A DNA stretch of 64,000 bases from Streptomyces sp. NBC_00289 (GTDB lineage Bacteria > Actinomycetota > Actinomycetes > Streptomycetales > Streptomycetaceae): the NCBI RefSeq assembly GCF_041435115.1, contig NZ_CP108046.1, forward strand, positions 4,588,001 to 4,652,000, given 5' to 3'. A program made the position numbers and the translations under genes. Below, in pieces: positions 15,690 through 25,217 of the stretch. Numbering within the stretch: the stretch's first letter is position 1; each line of letters begins with the position of its first letter. The notes beneath the pieces were generated by a model. That model ran no database searches. It was given only the letters and a program-made list of their open reading frames with translations, and was not told the DNA's origin.

Positions 15690-17786
15690 GTGGGCAGACG
15701 GCTGCACGGACGCGGGGCGCTGTTCGACACCGATCCGGCCGGTCTGGCCGCGCGGCTCGTGGGACTGCGTCCGCACCAGCACCGCGCCTGCCCGGTCGAA
15801 CACCCGCAGGAACTCCCCTTCGTCGTGCTCACCGGCGGACGGGGACTCGGCAAGAGCGCGGCGCTCGGCGAACTGCGCGAGGCGTACCAGGGGCACACCC
15901 CGGTCGCGCTGATCGACTGCGAGGACGCCCAGTTCGCGGCGCCGCCGAGCGGCCGGCCCGCCGAGGCCTGGTCCCCGGTGTCGCAGGCGCTGCTCGTGAT
16001 CGCCGAGCAACTGGCCGAGCCGGTGACCGGCGCCGGGCGGATCACCTTCCCGCGGCTGATGTCGGGGCTGGTCGCGGTGGCCGCGGGCGGCTGGGGCGAC
16101 GCCGACTCCGAGCGCATCCGGCGCGAGGTCGAGCGGATCCTGCTGCTGAACGAGAGCGGGTCGTGGATCGCCGGGTTCGCCGGGCGGTGGGCCGGGCGGG
16201 TCGCCGCCAACGTCGTCGCCGCGGCGACCGGCACCGGACCGCTGGTGTCCTCCGCCATCGAGGCGACCCTGGAGTCCGTCTCCGACAGCTTCGTGCACCG
16301 GCGCCACCAGAAGGCCGCCACCTGGTGGCGCGACTACCCCAACGCCGGCCGCAACGCCCGGCGCGGACTGATGCTGCTGTCCGGGCACTTCCGGGCCGGC
16401 GGCACCTCCCGCGAGCACGCCGAGCGGTATGTGGTGCGGGCACTGCTCGCCGACCTCGCCGAGGCCTACGCCGGGGTGCTGCCGCGGATGCGGCGCCTCG
16501 GGCGTCCGCTCGTCCTGCTCGACAACACCCAGACCGCGCCCGGTCCCGGACTGACCGACGCGGTGCTGCGCGACCGCGCCGACGGCATCCCCGACCAGGT
16601 GGTGTTTCTCGGCGCGCTGCGCGGCACCGGGCGCCCGGCCCTGCGCAACGCCGTACGGCGGGCCCTGCCCGAGGTGACCCGGCGCAGCGAATGGACCCCG
16701 GACCCGGCCGCCCCGTCCTCCCGGGCGCTGCTGGTGGCGCTGCCCCCGCTCAGCCCCGACGACACCCTGCACCTGATGGGTGCCGCCTGCGCCGAGGCTC
16801 CGATGCCACCCCAACTTCCGCACGCCACCCACCGGTTGACCGGCGGCAATCCGCTGGGCATCACCCTGCTCGCCGAGTCCGCCGCCCAGCACCTGCCGGA
16901 CGTGTCCTCGCTGGGCACGCTGCTCACCGCGGACCTGCGGCTGCACGAGGACCGCGACGGGCGGCCCACCTATCTGGAGCTGCTGGACCGGCTGGTGCCC
17001 GCCGACCGCCTCGACGAGCTGACCGTGCTGGCCGCCGCCCACGACCACGACTCGGCCTGCGCGCTCGCCGCCGCCCTCCTCCCCGAAGACTTCGGCCCGG
17101 CGGACGTACGTTCCCTGGAGACCCGGCTGGGCGAGGAGGGACTGCCCGCGGTGCCCGGCCGCTTCGTCGGTGACCCCTTCGTACGGACCCTGCTGCTGTT
17201 GCGTCTGCACCACCGCGACACCGGCCACGCGCAGTGGCGCACCGCCCACGAGACGCTCGTCGCGCACTACGCGCCGATCGCCGAGGACGACGACCCGGCC
17301 CGCGCCCCCTTCCGGCTGCACCACGAACTCGCCCTGGGCGGTGCCGACTCGGCGGTGGCCCACCTGCGCGACACCTTCCCCGTCCAGGACACCCGCACCT
17401 GGCTTCGGTCGCTGCGCTTCATCGCCTCGGCGCCCTACTTCCACGCGCACGACGAGGAGGGCCACGACTTCGCCGGGCACGACGACCGGCGGGCCGCCGT
17501 CGCGCTCGGCCGCACGGACGCCGGCCACAGCCCGCCGGACGCGGTGGACGCCGTACTACACCTGCGGGTACGGCGGTTGCTGCACGTCGTGTGGCAGCTG
17601 ACCGACCCGCTGGCGCTGCCCGACCCCAAGGTGAGCGACCGGCTCCGGTTCGAGCTGGAGCAGCTGTCCAACCTGCGGCCCGCGGGCAACGCGCTGCTGT
17701 GGCGGGCCTCGCGCGACTGGCCCGGGGACGCGCTCGCCGGGCGGCCCCTGCACATCCCGGACCACGACGAGGACGGGGAGGCGTGA
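15690..17786 (+). CDS. STAND-like P-loop NTPase
   Basis: 698 aa from a GTG preceded by a GGGGGA ribosome site. The Walker A motif is GGRGLGKS (residues 49-56), and a hydrophobic strand ending in LLDN (near 270) is a candidate Walker B. A later GGNPLG motif is the small helical subdomain signature seen in STAND ATPases. The C-terminal third is helical without an obvious repeat. No membrane segment is seen. Its stop overlaps the start of the receptor-like gene, so the two are translated together. It may be a signalling ATPase acting with that receptor. Confidence 0.72.
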   Translation: MGRRLHGRGALFDTDPAGLAARLVGLRPHQHRACPVEHPQELPFVVLTGGRGLGKSAALGELREAYQGHTPVALIDCEDAQFAAPPSGRPAEAWSPVSQALLVIAEQLAEPVTGAGRITFPRLMSGLVAVAAGGWGDADSERIRREVERILLLNESGSWIAGFAGRWAGRVAANVVAAATGTGPLVSSAIEATLESVSDSFVHRRHQKAATWWRDYPNAGRNARRGLMLLSGHFRAGGTSREHAERYVVRALLADLAEAYAGVLPRMRRLGRPLVLLDNTQTAPGPGLTDAVLRDRADGIPDQVVFLGALRGTGRPALRNAVRRALPEVTRRSEWTPDPAAPSSRALLVALPPLSPDDTLHLMGAACAEAPMPPQLPHATHRLTGGNPLGITLLAESAAQHLPDVSSLGTLLTADLRLHEDRDGRPTYLELLDRLVPADRLDELTVLAAAHDHDSACALAAALLPEDFGPADVRSLETRLGEEGLPAVPGRFVGDPFVRTLLLLRLHHRDTGHAQWRTAHETLVAHYAPIAEDDDPARAPFRLHHELALGGADSAVAHLRDTFPVQDTRTWLRSLRFIASAPYFHAHDEEGHDFAGHDDRRAAVALGRTDAGHSPPDAVDAVLHLRVRRLLHVVWQLTDPLALPDPKVSDRLRFELEQLSNLRPAGNALLWRASRDWPGDALAGRPLHIPDHDEDGEA

Positions 17787-19330
17787 TGGCACGCGGATAC
17801 GGCGTGTGGCTGCGGGAGAGCGTCTGGGAGATCCCCCTGCGCCGCTACCTCGCCCTGCTGCTCAGTGCCGCACTGGTGGCCGGCCTCGTCTTCGCGGTCC
17901 GGGCGCTCGCCCACGACGACCGCTCCTGCGCCCCCGGTGTCGTACGGCCCGAGGGCAGCGACGAGTGCGTGGGCGTCGCGACCACGGCGTACGACTTCGG
18001 ACGCCCCCAACTCCGGGACGCGGTACGGGCGATCGACCGCGAGAACAAGCGGCTGAAGGAGGGCAGCCAGGTGACCGTCGCGGTGATGCTGCCGTTCACC
18101 TCCACCGCGCCGGCCAGTCTCAGCGACATCCAGCACGAGTTGCAGGGCGCGTATCTGGCGCAGTACGAGGCCAACCACAGCTCCAACGGCGAGGCCCCGG
18201 CCATCCGGCTGGTGCTCGCCAACCCCGGGGCCACCGGCATCTACTGGGCACAGACCGTCGACCGGCTGGAACGGATGGCGAAGGGCGCCGACCGGCTGCG
18301 GGCGGTCGCCGGCGTGGGCCTGAGCACGGACAGCAACAAGGCCGCCGTCAAGGAGCTGACCCGGCGCGGCATCCCGGTCGTGGGCTCCTCCATCACCGCC
18401 GACGACCTCGCCAACGGCCAGGACGGCAGGGACCCCTTCCCGGGGCTCGCCCGCGTCTCCCCCACCAACACCGACGAGGCCCGCGCGCTGGCCTCCTTCG
18501 CCAAGGTGTCGGCGGGCCGGGCCCTGCTGGTGTACGACAAGCCCGGCGACCCCTACACGCGGACCCTCCAGACGTCCTTCGCCAAGCTCATCGAGGGCTC
18601 GCCCTACGAGCCGCAGCCCTTCACCCCGCCCGCCGACCGCAGCCAGGAGGGCACCACCGCCAACACCTTCCGGCAGATCACCCACCTGGTGTGCGACACC
18701 TCGCCGGGAACCGACACGATCCTGTTCGCCGGACGGCACACCCAGCTGCGGCAGTTCATCAACGCGCTCGGCGGACGCGGCTGCCAGGACCGGAGGTTCA
18801 CCCTGCTCACCGGGGACGAGGGCTCCTACCTGACCGGCGAGAAGGACCTCGACCGCAGCGCCCTCGCGCACAACCTGTCCGTCCGGTACACCGCCCTCGC
18901 CCACCCGGACGCCTGGGCGAAGGACTCCGCGAGGACCGGCGGCTCGGCGCACGACACGCGGATCCTCACCGACCTGCTGGCGAGAAGCGGACGCGAGCCC
19001 GTCGGCCCGATCGGCCCGGTGCCCCTGGAGGACGGGCAGCTGATCATCGCCTACGACGCGCTGCGACTGGCCGTGCACGGCATCCGCGAGGCCACGCCGG
19101 AGGGCCGGACCGTCCCGCCGCTCGCGGACGTCGGCCTCCAGTGGCCGCAGGTCAAGGGCTCGCTGCGGGTGAACGGGGCCAGCGGCTGGATCTGCCTGGA
19201 CGTGCACGGCAACCCGTACGACAAGGCCGTACCGATCGTGGAACTCACCCCCGAGGGTGGCTCCCGCTTCGTGCGGATCGCCTGGCCGGAGGGGAAGCCG
19301 CCGAGCAAGGAGTGCCTGCCGCCGTCATAG
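17786..19330 (+). CDS. Membrane-anchored ABC-type extracellular ligand-binding protein
   Basis: 514 aa. The start is coupled to the upstream stop (TGATG). An uncleaved-looking transmembrane segment lies at about residues 20-40 (LALLLSAALVAGLVFAVRAL). The rest resembles branched-chain amino acid / receptor family type I binding proteins (VAVMLPFTSTAPASLSDIQH, RRGIPVVGSSITADDLA, LIIAYDALRLAVHGI). No permease or ATPase of an ABC importer is nearby. With the P-loop NTPase upstream it looks like a sensor rather than a transporter part; that is inference. Confidence 0.75.
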   Translation: MARGYGVWLRESVWEIPLRRYLALLLSAALVAGLVFAVRALAHDDRSCAPGVVRPEGSDECVGVATTAYDFGRPQLRDAVRAIDRENKRLKEGSQVTVAVMLPFTSTAPASLSDIQHELQGAYLAQYEANHSSNGEAPAIRLVLANPGATGIYWAQTVDRLERMAKGADRLRAVAGVGLSTDSNKAAVKELTRRGIPVVGSSITADDLANGQDGRDPFPGLARVSPTNTDEARALASFAKVSAGRALLVYDKPGDPYTRTLQTSFAKLIEGSPYEPQPFTPPADRSQEGTTANTFRQITHLVCDTSPGTDTILFAGRHTQLRQFINALGGRGCQDRRFTLLTGDEGSYLTGEKDLDRSALAHNLSVRYTALAHPDAWAKDSARTGGSAHDTRILTDLLARSGREPVGPIGPVPLEDGQLIIAYDALRLAVHGIREATPEGRTVPPLADVGLQWPQVKGSLRVNGASGWICLDVHGNPYDKAVPIVELTPEGGSRFVRIAWPEGKPPSKECLPPS

Positions 19331-19352
19331 AGGCCGCCTCAGGGGCCGTGCA

Positions 19353-19404
19353 GCGGCGAAGGCCGGCCCCCGTGACCCGAGTCACAGGAACCGGCCTTCG
19401 CCGC
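19353..19404. terminator. Bidirectional terminator with nested hairpin
   Basis: A perfect 14-bp stem (GCGGCGAAGGCCGG and its complement) encloses a 24-nt loop that itself contains GTGAC-CCGA-GTCAC. It lies between two convergent genes, the receptor-like gene and ccsB, and can serve both strands. Confidence 0.8.
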
Positions 19405-19421
19405 GATGTCTCCTCCGAGCG

Positions 19422-20516
19422 TCACACGCCCGCGTACGAGTGCTTGCCGGAGACGAAGATGTTGACGCCGTAGTAGTTGAACAGCCAGCAGCCGAAGGCG
19501 ATCAGCGCCAGGTAGGCGGCCTTGCGGCCCTTCCAGCCGGCCGTGGCGCGGGCGTGCAGGTAGCAGGCGTAGGCGACCCAGGTGATGAAGGCCCAGGTCT
19601 CCTTGGGGTCCCAGCCCCAGTAGCGGCCCCAGGCGTCGCCCGCCCAGATCGCGCCCGCGATGATCGTGAACGTCCACAGCGGGAAGACCGCCGCGTTGAC
19701 GCGGTAGGAGAACTTGTCGAGGGACGCCGAGGCGGGCAGCCGCTCCAGGAAGGACGTGGCGAAGCTGCCGGGCTTGCCGCCGTTGGCCAGCTTGTTCTCG
19801 TACGAGTCCTTGAACAGGTAGAGGATCGTGGCGACCGCGCCGACGTAGAAGACGGCGCCGCACAGGATCGCCGTCGAGACGTGGATGTACAGCCAGTACG
19901 AGTGCAGCGCGGGAACCAGCTGGTCGCTCGCGGTGTACAGGACGGTGACGGCGATGCCGAGGTCGAGCAGGACCGTCGTGATCAGGAACAGGCCGAGCCA
20001 GCGCACGTTCTTCCGCAGCGCCAGCAGCGTGAGGTACACGCCGACGGCCACCGTGGAGAAGGTGATGTTGAACTCGTACATGTTGCCCCACGGCGCCCGC
20101 TCCACCGAGGCCGCGCGGGCGACGACCCCGGCCAGCTCGACGAGGAAGGCGAGCACGGTGAGGGACACCGCGATCCGGCCGTACAGGTCACCCTGTTCGT
20201 CGCCGCCGTGCGCGCCGGGTCCGTCGGGCACGTCCCGCGCACCGGCGGCCGCCCGTACGACGACCTTCGGCCGCTCCAGCACGGCGGTGCCGCCGGCCTG
20301 CTGCACGGTGACGGCCGGCGCCCTGGACTTCTGTGCCGAGGTGAGCGCGGCGGCGGTGCGGCCGATCTTGCTGCGGCTGCCGAAGATCCATTCGGTGATG
20401 TACGCGAAGAAGGCCAGGGTGTAGACGGCCATCGCGGAGTAGATGAGCGTGTTGCTGGTGCTCGCGAGGTGTTCGTTGGTCGCGACGGCGAGGTCGGTTG
20501 CGGCGGCGAGAGTCAC
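19422..20516 (-). CDS. ccsB: Cytochrome c biogenesis protein CcsB/ResC (haem handling)
   Basis: 364 aa polytopic membrane protein. The WWD haem-binding signature is present as WGRYWGWDPKETWAF near residue 285-300, with flanking His-containing helices. With ResB it forms the system II synthase that exports haem and attaches it to apocytochrome c outside the membrane. The GTG start overlaps the ResB stop by 4 bp. It is the last gene of a four-gene minus-strand unit. Confidence 0.93.
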   Translation of the reverse strand: MTLAAATDLAVATNEHLASTSNTLIYSAMAVYTLAFFAYITEWIFGSRSKIGRTAAALTSAQKSRAPAVTVQQAGGTAVLERPKVVVRAAAGARDVPDGPGAHGGDEQGDLYGRIAVSLTVLAFLVELAGVVARAASVERAPWGNMYEFNITFSTVAVGVYLTLLALRKNVRWLGLFLITTVLLDLGIAVTVLYTASDQLVPALHSYWLYIHVSTAILCGAVFYVGAVATILYLFKDSYENKLANGGKPGSFATSFLERLPASASLDKFSYRVNAAVFPLWTFTIIAGAIWAGDAWGRYWGWDPKETWAFITWVAYACYLHARATAGWKGRKAAYLALIAFGCWLFNYYGVNIFVSGKHSYAGV

Positions 20517-22279
20517 TTCGTCTCAGCCCCTTCGGAAGGTGCGACTGGGGGGTCGGGGATAGGGGTGTCGTCGCCCGGCTCCGAAGCGGGGTCGGGGGAA
20601 TCTGAGGTGTCGGGGTCGGGGGCGCCCGGCGCCTGGTCGTAGAGGATTCCGGCGAGGTCGCCGAGTTCCTCGGGCACCTTGGCGGACTCGCTGCGGCCGA
20701 GGCCGCCCATCTCCACGAGGGTGACGCCGTCGGCGCCCCTGACCGCCCGCACCCACACGCGGCGGCGCTGGATGAACAGCGAGGCGGCCAGACCGAAGAT
20801 CGCGGCGACGGCACCGCCGAGGGCCCAGCCGCTGCCGGGCTGCCGGGTGACCTGGAAGCCGGCCCACTCCTCGACCTTGTCGAAGGTGACCGAGCCGGCG
20901 CCGCCGGGAAGCTGCATGGTCTCGCCGGGCTTCAGGTTCTCCCGCAGCAGCTGGCCCTTGGAGTTCTTGAACCCCTTCATGTTGGTCTTGTCGAGCTGGT
21001 ACACGCTCTGCGGGATGCCCGCGTCGACACCGAGGTCGCCGTGGTACGCCGCCAGGTTCAGCACGGGGTTCATCAGCGCCGGGAACTGCGAGACGACCGC
21101 GGTGTTCGCGCCGCCGTACGTCGGCAGGAAGAAGGCCTGGAAGCCGAGCTGTTCCTTGACGCCCTGCGCGTTGCGGTAGCCGTCCATGACCTTGGCGGCG
21201 CCGGAGGAGGTGACGTTGGAGTCGAGCGGCAGCAGCGGAACGGCGTCGCGGTAGACGACCTTGCCCTTGCTGTCGCGGACGGTGAGCACGGGCGCGTAGC
21301 CGTGGCTGACGAGGTACACCTTCGAGTCGCCGACCCGCAGCGGCTCGTTGACCTTGATGGTGGTCCGCTTGTCCTTGCCGTAGGCGCCCACTCTGTAGGA
21401 GAGGTCGGCCTGGAAGGTGCGCGGGGTGCCCCGGTTGGGGCCGGTGAGCTCGTAGGTGCCCGTGAACTTCTTCAGGGTGAAGCTGAACGGGTCCAGGTCG
21501 TCCTGGCTGAAGAGGTTGCCGGACTTGAAGTCGTCGTACTGGGTGAGGGTGTTGGAGAACCCGCCGCCCTCCACGATCAGCTTGTCGCCCTCCGACTTGT
21601 ACAGCTGGCCCCAGGCGAAGGCGGTCAGCATCACGATCAGCGCGATGTGGAAGGCGAGGTTGCCGACCTCCCGCAGATAGCCCTTCTCGGCGGCGACGGC
21701 GTCACCGGCGAGGTGCGCCCGGAAGCGGCGCCTCTTCAGCAGCGCGAGCGCCGCCTCACGGACCTGCTCGGGCTCGGCCTCGGTGCGCCAGGAGGTGTAG
21801 GCGGGCAGCCGGGTCAGGCGCCGCGGGGCGCCCGGCGGCCGTCCGCGCAGCTGGCCCACGAACTGCCAGGTGCGGGGCACGATGCAGCCGATGAGCGAGA
21901 CGAACAGCAGGATGTAGATCGCCGAGAACCACACCGAGCCGTAGACGTGGAACAGGCCGAGTTTGTCGTAGACCGGCGCGAGGAAGGTGTGCCGGTTCTC
22001 GAAGTCGGCGACCTTCGACGCGTCGACGTTGGTCTGCGGGATCAGCGAGCCGGGGATCGCGCCGAGCGACAGCAGCAGGAGCAGCAGCAGCGCGACCCGC
22101 ATCGAGGTGAGCTGCCGCCAGAACCAGCGGGCCCAGCCGACCGGTCCGAGGGCGGGCAGGCCCGCCGTCTCCTCCTGGGGGGCGGTGGACAGCTGGGAGC
22201 CGGCGGCACCGAGGTCCTGGTCGTCGGCCCGGTCCGCGGCCGCGGCCGCGTCGGTGCCCGTCTTCATCGTCCCGCTCAT
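20513..22279 (-). CDS. resB: Cytochrome c biogenesis protein ResB
   Basis: 588 aa. N-terminal helices (WRQLTSMRVALLLLLLLSLG, and SVWFSAIYILLFVSLIGCIV) are followed by a third helix (NLAFHIALIVMLTAFAWGQL), a large extracytoplasmic domain and a final helix near residue 490, as expected for ResB/Ccs1. Both tails are charged and low in complexity; the C-terminal tail is acidic and Pro-rich. It partners CcsB in system II cytochrome c maturation, and its stop overlaps the ccsB start. Confidence 0.93.
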   Translation of the reverse strand: MSGTMKTGTDAAAAADRADDQDLGAAGSQLSTAPQEETAGLPALGPVGWARWFWRQLTSMRVALLLLLLLSLGAIPGSLIPQTNVDASKVADFENRHTFLAPVYDKLGLFHVYGSVWFSAIYILLFVSLIGCIVPRTWQFVGQLRGRPPGAPRRLTRLPAYTSWRTEAEPEQVREAALALLKRRRFRAHLAGDAVAAEKGYLREVGNLAFHIALIVMLTAFAWGQLYKSEGDKLIVEGGGFSNTLTQYDDFKSGNLFSQDDLDPFSFTLKKFTGTYELTGPNRGTPRTFQADLSYRVGAYGKDKRTTIKVNEPLRVGDSKVYLVSHGYAPVLTVRDSKGKVVYRDAVPLLPLDSNVTSSGAAKVMDGYRNAQGVKEQLGFQAFFLPTYGGANTAVVSQFPALMNPVLNLAAYHGDLGVDAGIPQSVYQLDKTNMKGFKNSKGQLLRENLKPGETMQLPGGAGSVTFDKVEEWAGFQVTRQPGSGWALGGAVAAIFGLAASLFIQRRRVWVRAVRGADGVTLVEMGGLGRSESAKVPEELGDLAGILYDQAPGAPDPDTSDSPDPASEPGDDTPIPDPPVAPSEGAETK

Positions 22280-22282
22280 CGC

Positions 22283-23047
22283 TCAGATCCCCACAGTGAA
22301 GCCGTTGGACCAGGTCTGCATCTCCTGCACGATCCGGTCCCACGCGCCGGTCAGCAGCAGCACACCGGTCACGATCATCATGGTGCCGCCGATGCGCATG
22401 ACCCAGACGTAGTGGCGCTTGACCCAGTCGAACGCGCCGAGCGCCTTGCGGAAGGCGACCGCGGCGAGCACGAACGGCAGGCCGAGACCCAGGCAGTACG
22501 CGACCGTCAGTATGGCCCCGCGGCCCGCGCTGCCCTCGTTGAAGGACAGGAACTGCACGGAGGCGAGGGTCGGACCGATGCACGGTGTCCAGCCGATGCC
22601 GAACAGGGCACCGAGCACGGGGGCCCCGGCCAGCCCCGCCACCGGCCGCCGGTGGAAGCGGAACTCGCGCTGGGTGAGCCAGGGCATCAGACCCATGAAG
22701 AAGACGCCCATGAGGATCATGAGCACACCGAGCACCGTGGTCAGGGTTCCCTTGTACTCCTGGAGCGTCTGCCCGAAGTACCCGAAGAAGGCCCCGCCGG
22801 AGACGAACACGGCCGTGAAGCCGAGGACGAACAACGAGGCACCGGCGACCATGCGCCCCCGGCGGGCCTCGGCCAGGTCGGTGCCGCTGACTCCGGTGAC
22901 GTAGGACAGGTAACCGGGCACGAGCGGCAGGACGCACGGGGAGAAGAAGGAGACGAGGCCGCCGAGCAGGGCGACGGGGAAGGCCACCAGCAGGGCCCCG
23001 TTGAGGACCGTCTGGTTCTCCGCGGCGAGCGTGGACACTCCGGTCAC
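22283..23047 (-). CDS. ccdA: CcdA-type thiol-disulfide transmembrane protein
   Basis: 254 aa with six helices. The paired cysteines of the DsbD/CcdA family are in SPCVLPLVPGYLSY and GWTPCIGPTLASVQF. CcdA carries reducing electrons across the membrane to extracytoplasmic thioredoxins such as the ResA-like protein encoded immediately upstream. That keeps apocytochrome CxxCH cysteines reduced. It lies 3 bp from resB. Confidence 0.93.
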   Translation of the reverse strand: MTGVSTLAAENQTVLNGALLVAFPVALLGGLVSFFSPCVLPLVPGYLSYVTGVSGTDLAEARRGRMVAGASLFVLGFTAVFVSGGAFFGYFGQTLQEYKGTLTTVLGVLMILMGVFFMGLMPWLTQREFRFHRRPVAGLAGAPVLGALFGIGWTPCIGPTLASVQFLSFNEGSAGRGAILTVAYCLGLGLPFVLAAVAFRKALGAFDWVKRHYVWVMRIGGTMMIVTGVLLLTGAWDRIVQEMQTWSNGFTVGI

Positions 23048-23048
23048 G

Positions 23049-23690
23049 TCACTTCTCCGCGAGGACGGGCTTGAGCATGGAGCGCAGCTTGTCCTCGCTG
23101 AGCGCCTGCAGCGCCCGCGCCGCGACCCTGCCGTCCCGGTCGATGACCAGGGTGGAGGGGATCAGCTGCGGGTTGAGCGTGCCCTTCTTGAAGCGGAGCA
23201 TCAGCTTGCCCGTCGGGTCGTACAGGCTCGGGTAGGTGATCCCGTAGTCGGCCTCGAAGGCCTTCGCCGGACCGACGCTGGTGTCCCGGGTGTTGATGCC
23301 GACGAACTGCACACCCTGGCCCTTGACGTCCTGGTAGACCTTCTCGAAGTTCTTCGCCTCGGCCCGGCAGGGCGGGCACCAGGAGCCCCATACGTTGAGG
23401 ACGACGACCTTGCCCTTGTAGTCGGCGACGTCCAGCCGGGTGCCGTTGACGGTCTCGCCGGCCAGTTCGGGGGCGACGCTCCGCCCGTCCTTGGCGACGG
23501 TCGCGATGCCGTTGGTACCGGTGACGAAGTTGGTGTTGCCGGAGCCGCCGGACGTGCCACCGGAACCGCACGCCGACAGCGTCAGCGCGGCGACCGCGGC
23601 ACCGGCGGTGAGCAGGGCGGCGCGGTTACGCGTACGCGTCGGGCGGTTCGTGCTGTTCAAGCGCAGGGAGGCGCGGCTGGCGGCACTCAT
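23049..23690 (-). CDS. ResA/TlpA-like thioredoxin lipoprotein
   Basis: 213 aa. The lipoprotein signal ends in LSAC with Cys41 as the lipidated residue. The TlpA/ResA thioredoxin fold follows, with active site WCPPC (Cys105, Cys108). It should reduce cytochrome c apoprotein disulfides outside the membrane, fed by CcdA. First gene of the resA-ccdA-resB-ccsB unit. A short perfect CCCCC-TT-GGGGG hairpin lies between it and the upstream deacetylase gene. Confidence 0.9.
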   Translation of the reverse strand: MSAASRASLRLNSTNRPTRTRNRAALLTAGAAVAALTLSACGSGGTSGGSGNTNFVTGTNGIATVAKDGRSVAPELAGETVNGTRLDVADYKGKVVVLNVWGSWCPPCRAEAKNFEKVYQDVKGQGVQFVGINTRDTSVGPAKAFEADYGITYPSLYDPTGKLMLRFKKGTLNPQLIPSTLVIDRDGRVAARALQALSEDKLRSMLKPVLAEK

Positions 23691-23756
23691 GTGAAAAGTT
23701 TCGCATGTCCGTTCCGGGGATCTTGCGCACCCCCCTTGGGGGCGGAAACCCGCATT

Positions 23757-25073
23757 TCAGGCGGCCTGCCCGGAGCCCTCTCCGGAGTCCTCCTCGGCGG
23801 ACTGCCCGGCGGACTGCCCGGCGGACTTCGAGGTGTCCTTGAGGAACTCCTTCCAGCCACCGGCCGGCTGCTGCCCGACGTCGAGGGTGCGCAGCTTGGC
23901 GAGCACCTCGGGCCGCTGCACGTCCAGCCAGTCCGCGAACTGCCGGAAGGAGACGAGGCGTACGTCCTCGCCCTTCTCCTTCTCCCGCGCGATGTACGTG
24001 AACGCCTCCTCGACGGCGTCCATGTAGATGCCGCCGTTCCACTGCTCGAAGTGGTTGCCGACGAAGAACGGAGCACGATTTGTCTCGTATGCCCGCTTGA
24101 AGCCCGCTATGTACGTCTGGGACGCCTGCTGCCGCCAGGCCGGGTAGTTGTGGGCGGGCGCGTTCGTCGAGTTGACCGACTGGTTGGCCAGCAGGTTGTA
24201 GTCCATCGACAGGACCTCGAAGCTGTGGCCACTCATCGGGATCGCCTGCAACGGCAGGTCCCAGATCCCCTGCCGACGCTCCGGCCAGATCTGCCGGCCG
24301 CCGGGCGAGGAGGCGTCGTAGCGCCAGCCGAGCTCGCGGGCGGTGGGCAGCAGGTTGTTCTGGCCGAGGAGACAGGGCGTACGACCGCCGACGAGCTCCT
24401 TGTCGTAGTCGAAGGGCAGGGCCGGCAGATCGGTCCACCCCGTGTTGGTGCGCCACTCCTTCACGAAGGACTTGGCCTGGTCTATCTCGCTGCGCCACTG
24501 CTGGGGCGTCCAGTTGCCGACGGTGCCGTAGCCCGAGCAGAAGTGGCCGTTGAAGTGCGTGCCTATCTCGTGACCCTCGAGCCAGGCCCGCCGCACGTTC
24601 GTCAGCGTCGCCCTGACGTGCTCGTCGGTGAGGTAGCCGATGTCGGAGGCACCGCGCGGGTTGTTCGGCGGGTCGTACAGCCGCTTCTTCGACTCGGGCA
24701 GCAGATACAGCCCCGAGAGGAAGAAGGTCATGTGCGCCTCGTGCCGCTTGGCGAGGTCCAGGAAACGCGGGAAGAGACCGTTGCCGACCTCACCGGCACC
24801 GTCCCAGGAGAAGATCACGAACTGCGGCGGGGTCTGCCCCGGCTCCAACGGCTCGGGCTTCCTGGGCTGGTGGGGCTGCTTGCCGGTGAAGGAGGTGGAG
24901 CCGTCGCCGAGGGGGCGGGCGGGGTGCGGAGTACTGCCGGATCGCTTGCCGCCGGAACCTCCGGCATGGTTCGGCCCGTCTGACGGCGTGAGGGTGCCGC
25001 ATCCCGCGAGTCCGACGGCGGCCGCGGCGCCCGCGCCGAGACCGAGCATTCCCCTTCGGGTGTGAGAGCGCAT
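23757..25073 (-). CDS. Polysaccharide deacetylase-like lipoprotein
   Basis: 438 aa from the ATG giving MRSHTRRGMLGLGAG. A twin-Arg-like charged start is followed by a hydrophobic stretch and lipobox LAGC. The NodB-like core includes FVIFSWDGAGEVGNG, MTFFLSGLYLLPESK and HEIGTHFNGHFCSGYG, the last being an H-x3-H type metal site. Most relatives deacetylate cell-wall or exopolysaccharide sugars, but this long actinobacterial subgroup is uncharacterised. It has a Gly/Ser-rich linker after the lipobox and an acidic, low-complexity C terminus. Confidence 0.82.
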   Translation of the reverse strand: MRSHTRRGMLGLGAGAAAAVGLAGCGTLTPSDGPNHAGGSGGKRSGSTPHPARPLGDGSTSFTGKQPHQPRKPEPLEPGQTPPQFVIFSWDGAGEVGNGLFPRFLDLAKRHEAHMTFFLSGLYLLPESKKRLYDPPNNPRGASDIGYLTDEHVRATLTNVRRAWLEGHEIGTHFNGHFCSGYGTVGNWTPQQWRSEIDQAKSFVKEWRTNTGWTDLPALPFDYDKELVGGRTPCLLGQNNLLPTARELGWRYDASSPGGRQIWPERRQGIWDLPLQAIPMSGHSFEVLSMDYNLLANQSVNSTNAPAHNYPAWRQQASQTYIAGFKRAYETNRAPFFVGNHFEQWNGGIYMDAVEEAFTYIAREKEKGEDVRLVSFRQFADWLDVQRPEVLAKLRTLDVGQQPAGGWKEFLKDTSKSAGQSAGQSAEEDSGEGSGQAA

Positions 25074-25217
25074 TGCATCCCCGTTCGTCACGTTCTCCGG
25101 TGGTCACCCATTCAGAGGACGTGACGAACGGGTAGGTTCCCGTCGGACACGTGTATTCAGCAACAAATGTCACGAACGTGTCAGGACGCCGTTCGGGACA
25201 CTCGGGAGACGCCTTCC

